Source of the DNA: Paractinoplanes pyxinae
Lineage (GTDB): Bacteria; Actinomycetota; Actinomycetes; Mycobacteriales; Micromonosporaceae
Direction: 5' to 3'
Length of the DNA: 64,000 nucleotides
NCBI RefSeq assembly: GCF_026626335.1
Contig: NZ_JAPNTZ010000020.1
Coordinates: forward strand, 62,001-126,000
Shown: in pieces, positions 32,561 to 41,445 of the stretch
How the letters are laid out: each line of letters begins with the position of its first letter
Numbering within the stretch: position 1 is the first letter of the stretch
Notes under the pieces: model-generated
Databases searched by the model: none
What the model saw: only the letters and a program-made list of their open reading frames with translations
Told to the model about the DNA's origin: nothing
Made by a program: the position numbers and the translations under genes

Positions 32561-33526
32561 GTGGATTCCACCCCCCTCGACACGACCATCGTGATCCCGA
32601 CGCACACGGAGGAACGCTGGTCCTCGCTCGTCCGGACGGTTGCCTGCGCCAGGTCGCAGTCGCCCGAGCCGGCCGAGGTCGTCGTGGTCACCGATCACAA
32701 CCGCGGCCTCTTCGAGCGCATCCAGCGCGAGCTGCCGGGCGTGACCGTCCTCGAGAACGCCTACGCCAAGGGCGTCTCCGGCAACCGCAACACCGGCGCC
32801 TTCCACGCGAAGACCGCCCTCGTCGCCTTCATGGACGACGACATCACGGCCGGCCCCGACTGGCTGGCCCAACTCGTCGAGCCGTTCGCCGACCCGCGCG
32901 TGGTCGGCACCGGCGGCGGCATCCTCCCCGACTGGGAGGGCCCCGCCCCCCGGTGGATGCCCGACGAGTTCCTGTGGGCGGTCGGCGGTTCGTACGCCGG
33001 CATGCCCACCGAGACCTCGCCGATCCGCAACGTGTGGTCGGCCAGCATGGTGGTCCGCCGCGAGGTGTTCGACGCCGTCGGCGGCTTCCGGGTCGGCTTC
33101 GGCAAGCTGGGCGACCGCAACCGCCCCGAGGACACCGAGCTCTGCCTGCGGATGAGCGCGCACGACGGCGGCCACTGGATGTACGTGCCGCGGGCGACGA
33201 TCCGCCACGAGGTGCCGGCGAACCGCTCGTCGTTCTCCTGGTTCGTCAAGCGCTGCTACGCCGAGGGCCGCGGCAAGGTGCAGATGGCCGGCCTGGACGA
33301 CGGCGGCCGCGACACCCTGGGCGCCGAGCGCTCGTACGTGTGGTCGCTGCCCAAGGCGGCGCTGCGCAACCTGGGCGCCGGCCTGACCGGCAAGGGCGCC
33401 GACAACTTCCTGCGGGCCGGCGGCATCGTCGCCGGGGTGGCCGCGGCCGGCTGGGGCGGCGTCGTCGAGACGGTCGCCGCCAAGCGCGCCCCGCGGCCGC
33501 GCAAGACTCTGGAGGCCGCCCGATGA
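32561..33526 (+). CDS. Family 2 glycosyltransferase
   Basis: This 321-residue GT2 protein has TTIVIPTHTEERW at its first strand, the DDD motif in FMDDDITAG (near 90), and GGFRVGFGKLGDRNRPEDTEL (near 175-196), the acceptor/ED motif region. The C-terminal 80 residues are basic, with one weakly hydrophobic segment (GGIVAGVAAAGWGG), perhaps for membrane association. It starts at GTG 32561 with CAGGAG upstream, 44 nt after the previous gene, and overlaps the next gene by 4 bases. It likely adds one sugar of the repeat unit; donor and linkage are unknown. Confidence 0.88.
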   Translation: MDSTPLDTTIVIPTHTEERWSSLVRTVACARSQSPEPAEVVVVTDHNRGLFERIQRELPGVTVLENAYAKGVSGNRNTGAFHAKTALVAFMDDDITAGPDWLAQLVEPFADPRVVGTGGGILPDWEGPAPRWMPDEFLWAVGGSYAGMPTETSPIRNVWSASMVVRREVFDAVGGFRVGFGKLGDRNRPEDTELCLRMSAHDGGHWMYVPRATIRHEVPANRSSFSWFVKRCYAEGRGKVQMAGLDDGGRDTLGAERSYVWSLPKAALRNLGAGLTGKGADNFLRAGGIVAGVAAAGWGGVVETVAAKRAPRPRKTLEAAR

Positions 33527-34866
33527 GCGCCGACCTCGGCCGCAGCGTCATCCCGGCCCAGCGCACCCCGCTCGACGACAAGATCCTGCCCGGCATCGTC
33601 CGCGACGTCGAGCTGGCCGAGCCGCTGCCGCTGATCCCGGCCACGCAGCCCGACGGCCGCCGCGCCGAGCAGGCCTGGCTGCTGATCCGGCTGTTCTCCG
33701 AGCCGCTCGGCGCGCTCCTGCTCGACGTACCGGAAAAGGGTCTGCGGCCGGCCGACCTGGCCCAGGCGGTCGAGGCCGAGCTCGGTGAGGCCGTCCGCAG
33801 GCGGCTGGGCGACGTCCCGGTGCCGATGCACGGCCTCAACCCGGCCAGCGAGCCCGAGTTCCTGGCTCAGCGGCGTGCGGTGCTGACCACCGCCCCGCAC
33901 ATCACCGTGGTCGTCTGCACCCGCGAGCACCCGGTCGAGCTGGCCAAGTGCCTCGACAGCCTGCTCGCCCAGGAATATCCGGCCTTCCGCGTCCTGGTCG
34001 TCGACAACGCGCCGGTCACCGGCGACACCGCCGAGGTCGTACGGGCGGCCGCCGCCCGCGGCCCGGTCGACTACCTGGTCGAGCCCAAGGGCGGCCTGTC
34101 CTTCGCCCGCAACGCCGCCGTCCAGGCCGCGCCCGGGCAGATCCTGGCCTGGCTCGACGACGACGAGGTGGCCGACCCGCACTGGCTGGCCGAGGTGGCC
34201 CGCGCGCTGCACGAGCACCCGGAGGCCGACGTGGTCTCCGGCGTGATCGTGCCGGCCGAGCTCGAGACCAAGGCGCAGATCTGGTTCGAGCAGTTCGGCG
34301 GGCACAGCAAGGGCCGCGGCTTCAAGCCGGATGTGTTCGGCCCGAAGACCAAGCACATCCAGAGCCCGCTCTACCCGCTGCCGCCGTTCGGCACCGGGGC
34401 CAACATGACCTTCCGGCCCGGCGTCATCGAGCGGATCGGCCTGTTCGACACCGCGCTCGGCGCCGGCACCCCGGCGATGGGCTCCGAGGACACTCTGGCC
34501 TTCACCCAGGTGCTGCTCACCGGAGGCACGATCGTCTATCAGCCCAGCGCGGTCACCCGGCACTACCACCGGCGCGACCTCGAGGGGCTGCGCAAGCAGA
34601 TGGTCGGCTACGGCACGGGGCTGGTCGCCGCGTACACGAGCCTGCTGATGTCCCGTCCGCTTCTGATCTTCCCGCTGCTCCGGCTGGTGCCGAGCGCGCT
34701 GAAGGACATGACCGGAAAGGACACGGCGCGCACCGCGACCATCCGCGAGGACTTCCCGCAGGAGCTGCTCTCGGCCAACCGGCGTGGCATGCTGGCGGGA
34801 CCGCGCGCCTACCTGAACTCGCGCCGCGCGGCACGGGCTAAGGTACGCGCCGCCACCCAGGCTTAG
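33523..34866 (+). CDS. Family 2 glycosyltransferase with N-terminal extension
   Basis: This is a 447-residue protein. The first 120 residues are an extra region of unknown fold (including RRAEQAWLLIRLFSEPLGALLLD). The GT2 domain follows (HITVVVCTREHP near 126, VVDNAP, LAWLDDDEVADP near 210, GSEDTLAF near 325), then a basic C-terminal tail with a weak membrane-contact helix (LLIFPLLRLVP). It is translationally coupled to the preceding glycosyltransferase through an ATGA overlap, so the two probably act in sequence. The extension may bind another pathway protein; this is inference. Confidence 0.87.
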   Translation: MSADLGRSVIPAQRTPLDDKILPGIVRDVELAEPLPLIPATQPDGRRAEQAWLLIRLFSEPLGALLLDVPEKGLRPADLAQAVEAELGEAVRRRLGDVPVPMHGLNPASEPEFLAQRRAVLTTAPHITVVVCTREHPVELAKCLDSLLAQEYPAFRVLVVDNAPVTGDTAEVVRAAAARGPVDYLVEPKGGLSFARNAAVQAAPGQILAWLDDDEVADPHWLAEVARALHEHPEADVVSGVIVPAELETKAQIWFEQFGGHSKGRGFKPDVFGPKTKHIQSPLYPLPPFGTGANMTFRPGVIERIGLFDTALGAGTPAMGSEDTLAFTQVLLTGGTIVYQPSAVTRHYHRRDLEGLRKQMVGYGTGLVAAYTSLLMSRPLLIFPLLRLVPSALKDMTGKDTARTATIREDFPQELLSANRRGMLAGPRAYLNSRRAARAKVRAATQA

Positions 34867-34872
34867 CTCCAG

Positions 34873-34891
34873 CCGGCGCTTGATGCGCCGG
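34873..34891 (+). terminator. Hairpin between glycosyltransferase and membrane protein genes
   Basis: CCGGCGC (34873-34879) pairs with GCGCCGG (34885-34891) around TTGAT, 6 nt after the glycosyltransferase stop. A second small dyad CGCGTT/AACGCG follows near 34902-34919. It may attenuate transcription into the large membrane-protein gene. No T tract is present. Confidence 0.4.
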
Positions 34892-34960
34892 ACAGACCGG
34901 GCGCGTTGCCCGTAACGCGTCCGGCCTCAGCGCCACGACGTACACGGAGGCCCACAACCC

Positions 34961-37402
34961 ATGCAGCAACGCTCGGCCGAAACGCCGGACCAACCGGCGC
35001 CGGACTCCACCGTCCGGATCGTGGTGGGGGCCGCCGGCGAATCCTTTCCGGCGCCCGACGCGACGGCGGTGATCTCCGCCGTCGACAAGGACGCGACCAC
35101 CCGCCTCGAGGTGGGCGACCGGACGGTCAAGATCCCGATCGGCCCGGACGACTCCTCGGAGACCCGGTACATGCCGGCCCCCGTGCTCACCACCACCGGT
35201 GGTGCGGCCGCGCTGGCCGAGCCGGCCGCGGCCGAGCCCGAGACCGGCGCCGACCACCGACCCGAGTTCGCTCTGGCCGGCGGCATCGCGGGTCTGCTCG
35301 GCCTGGCCGGTCTGTTCGTGCCGAACGGCGCCTTCAGCCTGCTGCTCGAGCTGGTCTTCGTCCTCGTCGGCCCCGGCGCGGCCATCCTGTCGATCGCCAA
35401 CGTGCGCAACCGGCTGGTCTCGTGGGCGCTGACCGTGGCCGGCAGCATCGCGGTCACCACGATGCTGGCCGTGATCACGCTGTGGGCCCAGGTCTGGAAG
35501 CCGTCGCTCTGGGTCGGTGTGCTCGCCGGCGTCACCGTGATCGGGTCGATCGTCCAGTTCGCCCGGCTCACCAGCTCGGGCGTGCCGCTCATCCTGGGCC
35601 GGGTCGGCAAGCCCCGCGACACTGTGGACAACGGTCTCGTGTTCGGCGTCCTGCCGTTCCTCACGCTCGTGCTCGGCGTCGGCCTCTGGGCCCTGTCGCT
35701 GACCCAGCTCAACCCGGACGACGTCGGCCTCTACGGCTTCAGCGCGGCGCTCGGCGTGCCGTTCATCATCGGCGCCGTCGTGCTGTTCATCGGCTTCGCG
35801 GTCGAGCTGTTCGGCCGGGCCCGGCCGCTGGTGCTGGTGGCCCACCTCATCGTCGTGCCGATCATCATGCAGGCCACCGTCCCGCTGCTGGACGGCACGA
35901 TCGAGTACGCCTGGACGTACAAGCACATCGGCGTGGTCGACCTGATCAACGCCAACGGCAGCCTGATCAGCGGCAGCGACATCTACCAGCAGTGGCCCGG
36001 CTTCTTCGCCGCGGTCGCCCTGCTCTCGCACGTCTCGGGCCTCGACGGGCTCTCGTTCGCGGCCTGGTCGTCGCTGACGTTCGCGCTGATCACCTCGCTC
36101 ATGGTGGCCGCGCTGCTGCGTCAGTTCACCAAGGACAGGCGGATCATCGCGCTGGCCGTGCTGCTGTTCCAGGCCTGCATGTGGGTCGACATCGGCTACT
36201 TCTCGCCCCAGGCGATGGTGTTCGCGCTGATGCTGGCGTTCTGGGTGATCGTGGCCCGCTGGCTGATCAGCCCGCCGGTGATCAAGGCCGAGCCCAAGGG
36301 CCGGATCGGCCGGCTGCGGGCCTGGGCCGTGCGGGGCATGCCGCAGGGCATCGAGACCGACCCCCGTACGCGTCGCTTCGCCGCCTTCGGCGCGGCCGGC
36401 CTGTTCGCCGCGATCATCGTGTCGCACCAGCTGACCCCGGTGCTGATGATGGTGCCGCTGTTCGCGCTGACGATCCTGGGCATCCTCAAGCCGCGGGTGT
36501 TCCTGGTCGGCCTGGTCGCGATCATGCTGATCTTCTTCGTGCCCCGCCTGGGCTCGGTGAACAGCCAGTACAGCCTGTTCAGCTTCGACCTGCTGTCCAA
36601 CGCCTCGGGCAACTCGGCCAGCTGGAACACGCCGGAGCAGGAGTTCTCGGCCACCGTCTCGCGGGCCCTGGCCATCGGCCTGTGGCTGGCCGCCCTGGTC
36701 GCGGTGTTCCTGACCCGCAAGAAGCTGGGCCGGGTGCTGGTGCCGGCGCTGATCGGCTTCCTGCCGATGGTCACGCTGGTCGCCGGCAACTACGGCGGCG
36801 AGGCCATCTACCGCGTCTTCGCGTTCTCGATGCCGTTCGTCGGGCTGCTGATCGGCGTGCTGTGGGCCGGCAAGGGCCGGCGCGGGGTGCCCGCGATGCT
36901 CGCCTCGGGCGTGCTGCTGGCCGTGCTCATGCTGGCCGGTCTGCAGGGCCTGCAGGGCCAGCTGATGGTGCACCAGGTGCGGGCGACCGACATCGAGGCG
37001 GCGCAGTTCTTCTACCAGCACGCCGAGCCCGGCTCGGGCCTGGTGCTGGTGGCGCCGAACTTCCCGACCAAGCTCGAGGCCAACTACGGCGACTACAACA
37101 AGGGTCACGTGTCGGTCGACATCTCGCTGATCGGCGACCCCGAGTTCACCGGCAACATCAACGGCAGCCGGCTGCCCGACATCGAGCAGTACATCCGCAA
37201 CATGAACTACCCCACCAACTACCTGGTGGTCAGCGACGCGATGGACGACTACACCGACTACTTCGGCACCGCCGACGACAACGCGATGCAGTCGCTCAAC
37301 GACGCCCTGCGGGCCTCGTCCAACTGGCAGGTCTTCTACCAGGGGCCCGGCGTGCAGATCTTCAAGCTGGTCGGCACCGCGGCGACGCCGGCGGCCAACT
37401 GA
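34961..37402 (+). CDS. Large polytopic membrane protein of the polysaccharide locus
   Basis: This is an 813-residue protein. The first 100 residues are hydrophilic and cytoplasmic. From about 105 to 680 there are roughly 14-16 hydrophobic helices. The C-terminal 130 residues form a hydrophilic, probably extracellular domain. I see no Wzx, Wzy or GT-C motif with certainty, although the helix count and extracytoplasmic domain are compatible with a polymerase or GT-C-type transferase. ATG 34961 is preceded by ACGGAGG. It lies 94 nt after three glycosyltransferases and before a terminator, so it is the last main gene of that operon and a likely export or polymerisation component. Confidence 0.7.
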   Translation: MQQRSAETPDQPAPDSTVRIVVGAAGESFPAPDATAVISAVDKDATTRLEVGDRTVKIPIGPDDSSETRYMPAPVLTTTGGAAALAEPAAAEPETGADHRPEFALAGGIAGLLGLAGLFVPNGAFSLLLELVFVLVGPGAAILSIANVRNRLVSWALTVAGSIAVTTMLAVITLWAQVWKPSLWVGVLAGVTVIGSIVQFARLTSSGVPLILGRVGKPRDTVDNGLVFGVLPFLTLVLGVGLWALSLTQLNPDDVGLYGFSAALGVPFIIGAVVLFIGFAVELFGRARPLVLVAHLIVVPIIMQATVPLLDGTIEYAWTYKHIGVVDLINANGSLISGSDIYQQWPGFFAAVALLSHVSGLDGLSFAAWSSLTFALITSLMVAALLRQFTKDRRIIALAVLLFQACMWVDIGYFSPQAMVFALMLAFWVIVARWLISPPVIKAEPKGRIGRLRAWAVRGMPQGIETDPRTRRFAAFGAAGLFAAIIVSHQLTPVLMMVPLFALTILGILKPRVFLVGLVAIMLIFFVPRLGSVNSQYSLFSFDLLSNASGNSASWNTPEQEFSATVSRALAIGLWLAALVAVFLTRKKLGRVLVPALIGFLPMVTLVAGNYGGEAIYRVFAFSMPFVGLLIGVLWAGKGRRGVPAMLASGVLLAVLMLAGLQGLQGQLMVHQVRATDIEAAQFFYQHAEPGSGLVLVAPNFPTKLEANYGDYNKGHVSVDISLIGDPEFTGNINGSRLPDIEQYIRNMNYPTNYLVVSDAMDDYTDYFGTADDNAMQSLNDALRASSNWQVFYQGPGVQIFKLVGTAATPAAN

Positions 37403-37434
37403 CGCGTACGGACGACTCGTACGGACGATGAGTG

Positions 37435-37464
37435 AACGCCCGCCCGGCCTGCCGGGTGGGCGTT
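37435..37464 (+). terminator. Terminator after the polysaccharide membrane protein gene
   Basis: A 14-bp stem with one G-U pair (37435-37448 with 37451-37464) and a 2-nt loop, which will open to 4, starts 33 nt past the stop codon. A short T-containing run (TTCGTCCGTTTA) overlaps the end. This is a good intrinsic terminator candidate and separates the operon from the next small gene. Confidence 0.7.
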
Positions 37465-37478
37465 CGTCCGTTTAGTGT

Positions 37479-37859
37479 GTGGATGTGAAGCTCAAGCTCA
37501 AGTGGGGCAAGAAGCAGATCATCGCCCTGGTGATCGCCGCCCTCGTCGTGTTCGCCCTGGTCACCGGCAACCGGGCCGACGACGGCGGGGAGTCCGGGCA
37601 GAGCGCGGGCTCGCTCGACAACGGGGCCGTGGTGGCCTGCGACGACTTCGCGGCCGGTTCGGCCAAGGCCCGCAGTGACGCCACCCGGCTGGCCCTGGCC
37701 GACAAGGTCACCGCCTCGGCGGCCAAGAGCGACAACGACGCCGTACGGGCGAGGGCCATGGAGCTGGGCCGGAGCGCCGACGAGGGCAACGCCGCGTGGC
37801 GCACCAGCGCGAACGCTCTCACCCAGGCCTGCCGGGACGCCGGCTGGACCGCTCCCTGA
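37479..37859 (+). CDS. Small membrane-anchored hypothetical protein
   Basis: This 126-residue protein has a short basic start, a single hydrophobic helix (IIALVIAALVVFALVTG, about 14-30) and then a hydrophilic, mainly helical outer domain with two Cys (VACDDF and QACRDA) that could form a disulfide outside the cell. No family is recognised. GTG 37479 or GTG 37485 could start translation. It stops at 37859, immediately before the stop of the convergent beta-helix gene. A role at the cell surface is likely from topology only. Confidence 0.65.
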   Translation: MDVKLKLKWGKKQIIALVIAALVVFALVTGNRADDGGESGQSAGSLDNGAVVACDDFAAGSAKARSDATRLALADKVTASAAKSDNDAVRARAMELGRSADEGNAAWRTSANALTQACRDAGWTAP

Positions 37860-39248
37860 TCAGCGCTTGAGGCTCGACGCCTGGTCGAAGCCGGTGCGGG
37901 CGACCCACTGGTCGTAGGTGACCGAGGCCTCGGTGAAGCTGCCGTTGAGGATGCCGAAATGGTTGTCGCCGGTCTCGTACTGGTTCTGGTTGATCACCAT
38001 GTTGGGCGAGGCGCCGCCGTCGATCTGCAGGCGGTAGACGGCCGCGTTGTCGTTGCGGGTCACCGTGTTGCCGGTGATCTTCAGGCCCTCGATGCTGCCC
38101 GCGAAGTCGCTGCCGGTGGCCAGCAGGAACGTGAACTTGGACATGTCGCTGAAGGTGTTGCCGCTGACCGTCAGGCCGGCCGCGCAGCGCAGCACCAGCC
38201 CGGTGTCGCCCTCGAAACCCTCGGGCCCGCTGCCGCCGATCGCCTTGTTGTCGCTGAACACGTTGTTGGCGCAGCCGCCGCCGTTGCCCGTGCCGGTCTC
38301 CATCACGCCGTCGTTCGTCTCGAACGTGTTCCCGGTGATCGTGGTGTTGGCGGCGTCGTAGATCTCCATGCCGCCGCCGTCGACGCCGTAGTCGGTGGAC
38401 GGTCCGTAGTTGCGGCGCACGGTGTTGTTCCGGAACACCGGGCCCGGCTTGGCGGTGATGAAGGTGGCCGACAACCCGTACCCGCCGAAGTCGTCGTCGT
38501 CCGGGTCGGTGTTCTGGATGATCCTGTCTTGGTCGTGCACGTCGTTGCCGTCGACCAGCACGCCCTTGCCGCCACGGCTGATCGAGATGCCGGCGCCGTT
38601 GTGGAAGACCTCGGAGCCGGTGACCCGCACGTCCTGCGACTCGGTGACCAGGATGCCGTAGCAGCCCACCGGCTTGCCGGCCGCGTTCTCGCCGTGGCTG
38701 TCGCGCACGGTCACCCCGCGGATGGTGACCTTGCTGGTCTTGTGCACGCGGATGCCGCTGCCGTGATCGCCGGTGATGTTGACGTCGGCGTTCGGCTTGG
38801 GCACACATCCTCGTACGGTGATGTCGGCGATGGTCGTGCCGGCCGCAGCCACCAGGACACCGTCGCGCACGCCGGCCACCCCCTCGACGGTCGCCTCCTC
38901 GCCGGGCGCGCTGCTGACGCTCAGGTCGGGGCGGGTCACCGTGAAGGGGGCGTAGGTTCCCTCGCGTACGAAGATCTTGGACCCGGCCGGGGCGACCTCC
39001 ACGGCATGCGAGATCGTCTTCCACGGCTTGTCCGGGCTGCCGTCGGCATCGTCGGCGCCGTGCGTGGACACCCACAACCCGGGCCCGGCCGCGTCGACGT
39101 CCGGTGGCGACTCGTAGAAGTAGGTGCGGTATCCGGCGGCGACCGTTCCGACGAGCACCAGCACGACGAGCAGGCCCAGCCACCGGCGGCGGGAACCGGC
39201 CGGAGCGCGATGACTGCGGCGCTCCAACCGGTGTTGCGCTCCGGTCAC
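37860..39248 (-). CDS. Membrane-anchored right-handed beta-helix protein
   Basis: This is a 462-residue protein. An uncleaved signal-anchor (WLGLLVVLVLVGTVAAGY, about 24-42) precedes an extracellular parallel beta-helix (PbH1-type repeats such as VTIRGVTVRDS, VRVTGSEVFHN, TTITGNTFETN, LTVSGNTFSDM, LKITGNTVTRN). This fold is used by pectate lyases, mannuronan epimerases and polysaccharide-processing proteins. The Asp-rich loop NTDPDDDDFGG could bind calcium. GTG 39248 overlaps the GH26-like stop as GTGA, so it is translated together with that gene. It probably binds or modifies the polymer made by the neighbouring operon; active residues are not assigned. Confidence 0.82.
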   Translation of the reverse strand: MTGAQHRLERRSHRAPAGSRRRWLGLLVVLVLVGTVAAGYRTYFYESPPDVDAAGPGLWVSTHGADDADGSPDKPWKTISHAVEVAPAGSKIFVREGTYAPFTVTRPDLSVSSAPGEEATVEGVAGVRDGVLVAAAGTTIADITVRGCVPKPNADVNITGDHGSGIRVHKTSKVTIRGVTVRDSHGENAAGKPVGCYGILVTESQDVRVTGSEVFHNGAGISISRGGKGVLVDGNDVHDQDRIIQNTDPDDDDFGGYGLSATFITAKPGPVFRNNTVRRNYGPSTDYGVDGGGMEIYDAANTTITGNTFETNDGVMETGTGNGGGCANNVFSDNKAIGGSGPEGFEGDTGLVLRCAAGLTVSGNTFSDMSKFTFLLATGSDFAGSIEGLKITGNTVTRNDNAAVYRLQIDGGASPNMVINQNQYETGDNHFGILNGSFTEASVTYDQWVARTGFDQASSLKR

Positions 39249-40246
39249 CCGATGAAGACCGGGTCGTTCGACATCGCCTTGTACGCGGCCAGCGAGGCCG
39301 GCGTCGAGTCGATCCGCCAGTTCTCGCGGGAGGTCGGGTGGGTGTCGGTGTCGAACCAGACCGCCGCCCCGACCGCCGGGTGCGCCTTGATCCATTCCCG
39401 CAGCGAGGCGATCCACTCGGGCTTGGTGTTGCCGCCCCGGTCGACCACGGAGACCTCGGGGATCATGATCGGCTTCCGGGAGGCGTACGTCTCGTAGAAC
39501 TCGTCGAACATGTCCCCCGGTGACTGCGCCTGGGCGAAGCCGGACACGCCCGCCCAATCGACGTACTCATCACCCGGATAATAGTTCGCGTAGGTGTTCC
39601 AAGATTCACTGGGGCGTGAGTTCCAGTTCGGGCTCCACACCCACGAGACGTTGTCCGCACCCTCCTCGCGGAAGATCCGGTGGATCCGGCGATAGGCCTG
39701 GATGTAGCCCTTGGTGTCCTTGTTGTTGGCCGGGCCGCCCCACTTGTAGAAGTCGCGGTTCATGTCCCACGCCCAGCGGATCAGGGTGGGCCTCTTCCGC
39801 TCGGCCATGCGCTGCGCGGCCTTGGCGATCAGCTTGTCGGCGGCGCCGCCGTTGACGTCCTTGTACTCGGGGCCGCGCCACGACAGCATCAGCGTGCTCT
39901 TGCCCGAGACGTAGCCCAGCGAGACCGGCAGCTTGTCGGTCCACGAGTAGTAGCGGTGCACGATGCGCTCCGGGCGGCCGAGCTGGCGCCGGCGCAGGTC
40001 GATCCCGGCGTTGGCGCTGCGGCCCTTCAGATCGACGTACGCGCCCAGCATGACCTTGCCCGGCTCGAACGGCACGGCTCCGCCGCCCTCGGTGACCGCG
40101 GCCGCGCTCGGTTCGCCGCTGGACGGCTGGGGCGAGTGCGAGACCACCGGCGGCACGGCGTCGTTCGAGCGGTACTTCTGGCAGCCGGCCAGCGGCACGG
40201 CGGCAGCGGCGAGGGCGCCCAGGCCCAGCAGGTTCCGGCGGTTCAT
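39245..40246 (-). CDS. GH26-like glycosidase lipoprotein, acid/base Glu replaced
   Basis: This is a 333-residue protein. A twin-Arg-like start NRRNLLGLG and lipobox PLAGC22 point to an exported lipoprotein. A Ser/Pro linker precedes a GH26-type (beta/alpha)8 domain: TLMLSWRG, RWAWDMNRDFYKWGG (158-171), SWVWSPN and MIPE264VS, the expected nucleophile position. The acid/base residue of GH26 mannanases, normally Glu in HEMN, is Asp (D161 in WDMN). It may be inactive, slow, or act on another glycan. It lies between the deacetylase and beta-helix genes with 4-base overlaps on both sides, so it belongs to a three-gene polysaccharide-processing operon. Confidence 0.8.
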   Translation of the reverse strand: MNRRNLLGLGALAAAAVPLAGCQKYRSNDAVPPVVSHSPQPSSGEPSAAAVTEGGGAVPFEPGKVMLGAYVDLKGRSANAGIDLRRRQLGRPERIVHRYYSWTDKLPVSLGYVSGKSTLMLSWRGPEYKDVNGGAADKLIAKAAQRMAERKRPTLIRWAWDMNRDFYKWGGPANNKDTKGYIQAYRRIHRIFREEGADNVSWVWSPNWNSRPSESWNTYANYYPGDEYVDWAGVSGFAQAQSPGDMFDEFYETYASRKPIMIPEVSVVDRGGNTKPEWIASLREWIKAHPAVGAAVWFDTDTHPTSRENWRIDSTPASLAAYKAMSNDPVFIG

Positions 40247-41055
40247 GTCAGGTTCCGCCCGAACGTGCGGGCCACCTTGCGGGCCACTCGCCAGCCGGGC
40301 TGGGCGATCTGCTTGACCTTGGGAGCCAGGCCGGGCTCGCCGTCGCGGACCAGCGCGACCAGGTCGGCGCCGCTGTGGTCGGGGGTGGGCTGCAGGCGGG
40401 GGACGGCGAGCCGCTTCTCCCCCGGCGTGTGCAGCCGGCGGCCGACCTCGGTGGCGTTGTCGTACCCGGTGGACGCCACCAGGTCACGCACCCGACGGCT
40501 GTTGTACCCGTGCGGGTAGGCGAAGGACCGTACCTTGACCTGCAGGCGCTGCTCGAGCTGCTCGTGGCTGCTCAGGATCTCGTTGCGCAGCTGAGCCGGG
40601 GGCAGCACGTCGAGCGGGTGGTGGATCAGGCTGTGGTTGCCGATCTCGACCCCCGCGGCGGCCACCTCGGCCAGCTCGTCCCAGGTGAGCATCGGCCCGA
40701 AGTCGGGGGCCGACTCGCCCAGCCAGCCCGCCGTGCCGCCCAGGTGCCCCACCGAGGCGTAGAGCGTGGCGCCCGCGCCGGTCTCTTTCAGCACCGGCAC
40801 GCCCTCGGTGAGGAAGTCGCGGTAGCCGTCGTCGAAGGTGACCGCGACCAGCTTCTCGGTGCTGCCGGCGGCCAGCAGGTCGAGCGCCTCGGTCAGGCCG
40901 ACCAGGCGGTAGCCGGCCTCGGTGAGCGCCTGCAGCTGCTCCCTGAGCAGCGCCGGGGGCACCGCGAGGTCGCGCATCGGGCCGCCCACGGCGGACACGG
41001 AGTGGTACATGAGCGCCGGAAGGGTGCTCCAGCCCGGCCTCGTCGTCACGGTCAC
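40243..41055 (-). CDS. Polysaccharide deacetylase (CE4/NodB)
   Basis: This 270-residue protein has the NodB homology domain. The metal and base motif is TFD75D76GY and the zinc-binding H141-x3-H145 lies in HSLIHHP. Later motifs include RSFAYPHGYNSR. No signal peptide is visible, so it is either cytoplasmic or exported by a non-standard route, unlike many secreted family members. GTG 41055 starts the gene, and its stop overlaps the GH26-like ATG by four bases. It is expected to remove N- or O-acetyl groups from a glycan and so to tailor the exopolysaccharide. Confidence 0.88.
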   Translation of the reverse strand: MTVTTRPGWSTLPALMYHSVSAVGGPMRDLAVPPALLREQLQALTEAGYRLVGLTEALDLLAAGSTEKLVAVTFDDGYRDFLTEGVPVLKETGAGATLYASVGHLGGTAGWLGESAPDFGPMLTWDELAEVAAAGVEIGNHSLIHHPLDVLPPAQLRNEILSSHEQLEQRLQVKVRSFAYPHGYNSRRVRDLVASTGYDNATEVGRRLHTPGEKRLAVPRLQPTPDHSGADLVALVRDGEPGLAPKVKQIAQPGWRVARKVARTFGRNLT

Positions 41056-41214
41056 GCGGTCGTCCTCGTACGCCTGGTGGTCTGAGGTCCCACGCTAGGT
41101 GGAACCCTTGCGCTGGTCGCGGGTTTCTCCGTTTTGTCCCTCTGCCGAAAGTCGTAGGCGAAGTCCCGCTCCGGGCAGAGGCGCGCAGGGAGCTCCACTC
41201 GGAAGAGTGAGGTT

Positions 41215-41445
41215 ATGACATTCGATCCGCTGCGCTGCGCGGAGGCTACTTGTCAGGCGGCCGTCGTGCTAGGGGCAACCTTGCTCCCGGCCGCCTGGCG
41301 AGCCCTCGATCCGGGCCTCGCCGCCGTCCTCGCAACCCTGTTCGTGATCGTCTCGGCCGGCATCTACGCCCTGCACGCGGTCACTTTCGACTCGTTGCGG
41401 CTGACCGGCCGGCGACTTTTCCCGACCAGGCCCCAGAATGAATGA
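41215..41445 (+). CDS. Small two-helix membrane protein
   Basis: This is a 76-residue protein with two hydrophobic segments (AVVLGATLLPAAWRAL and GLAAVLATLFVIVSAGIYAL), a basic C terminus and no family likeness. Upstream, an 8-bp inverted repeat (41139-41146 with 41174-41181) lies in the leader. It overlaps the next gene's start by 8 bases (ATG 41438 against stop 41445), so the two are probably coupled. Function is unknown. Confidence 0.55.
   Translation: MTFDPLRCAEATCQAAVVLGATLLPAAWRALDPGLAAVLATLFVIVSAGIYALHAVTFDSLRLTGRRLFPTRPQNE

Noticed and set aside
34838..37108. A 756-codon minus-strand frame opposite the polytopic membrane protein gene
   Set aside because: It is composed of low-complexity His, Gln, Arg and Asp, shows no domain and overlaps a clear membrane-protein gene with a ribosome site.
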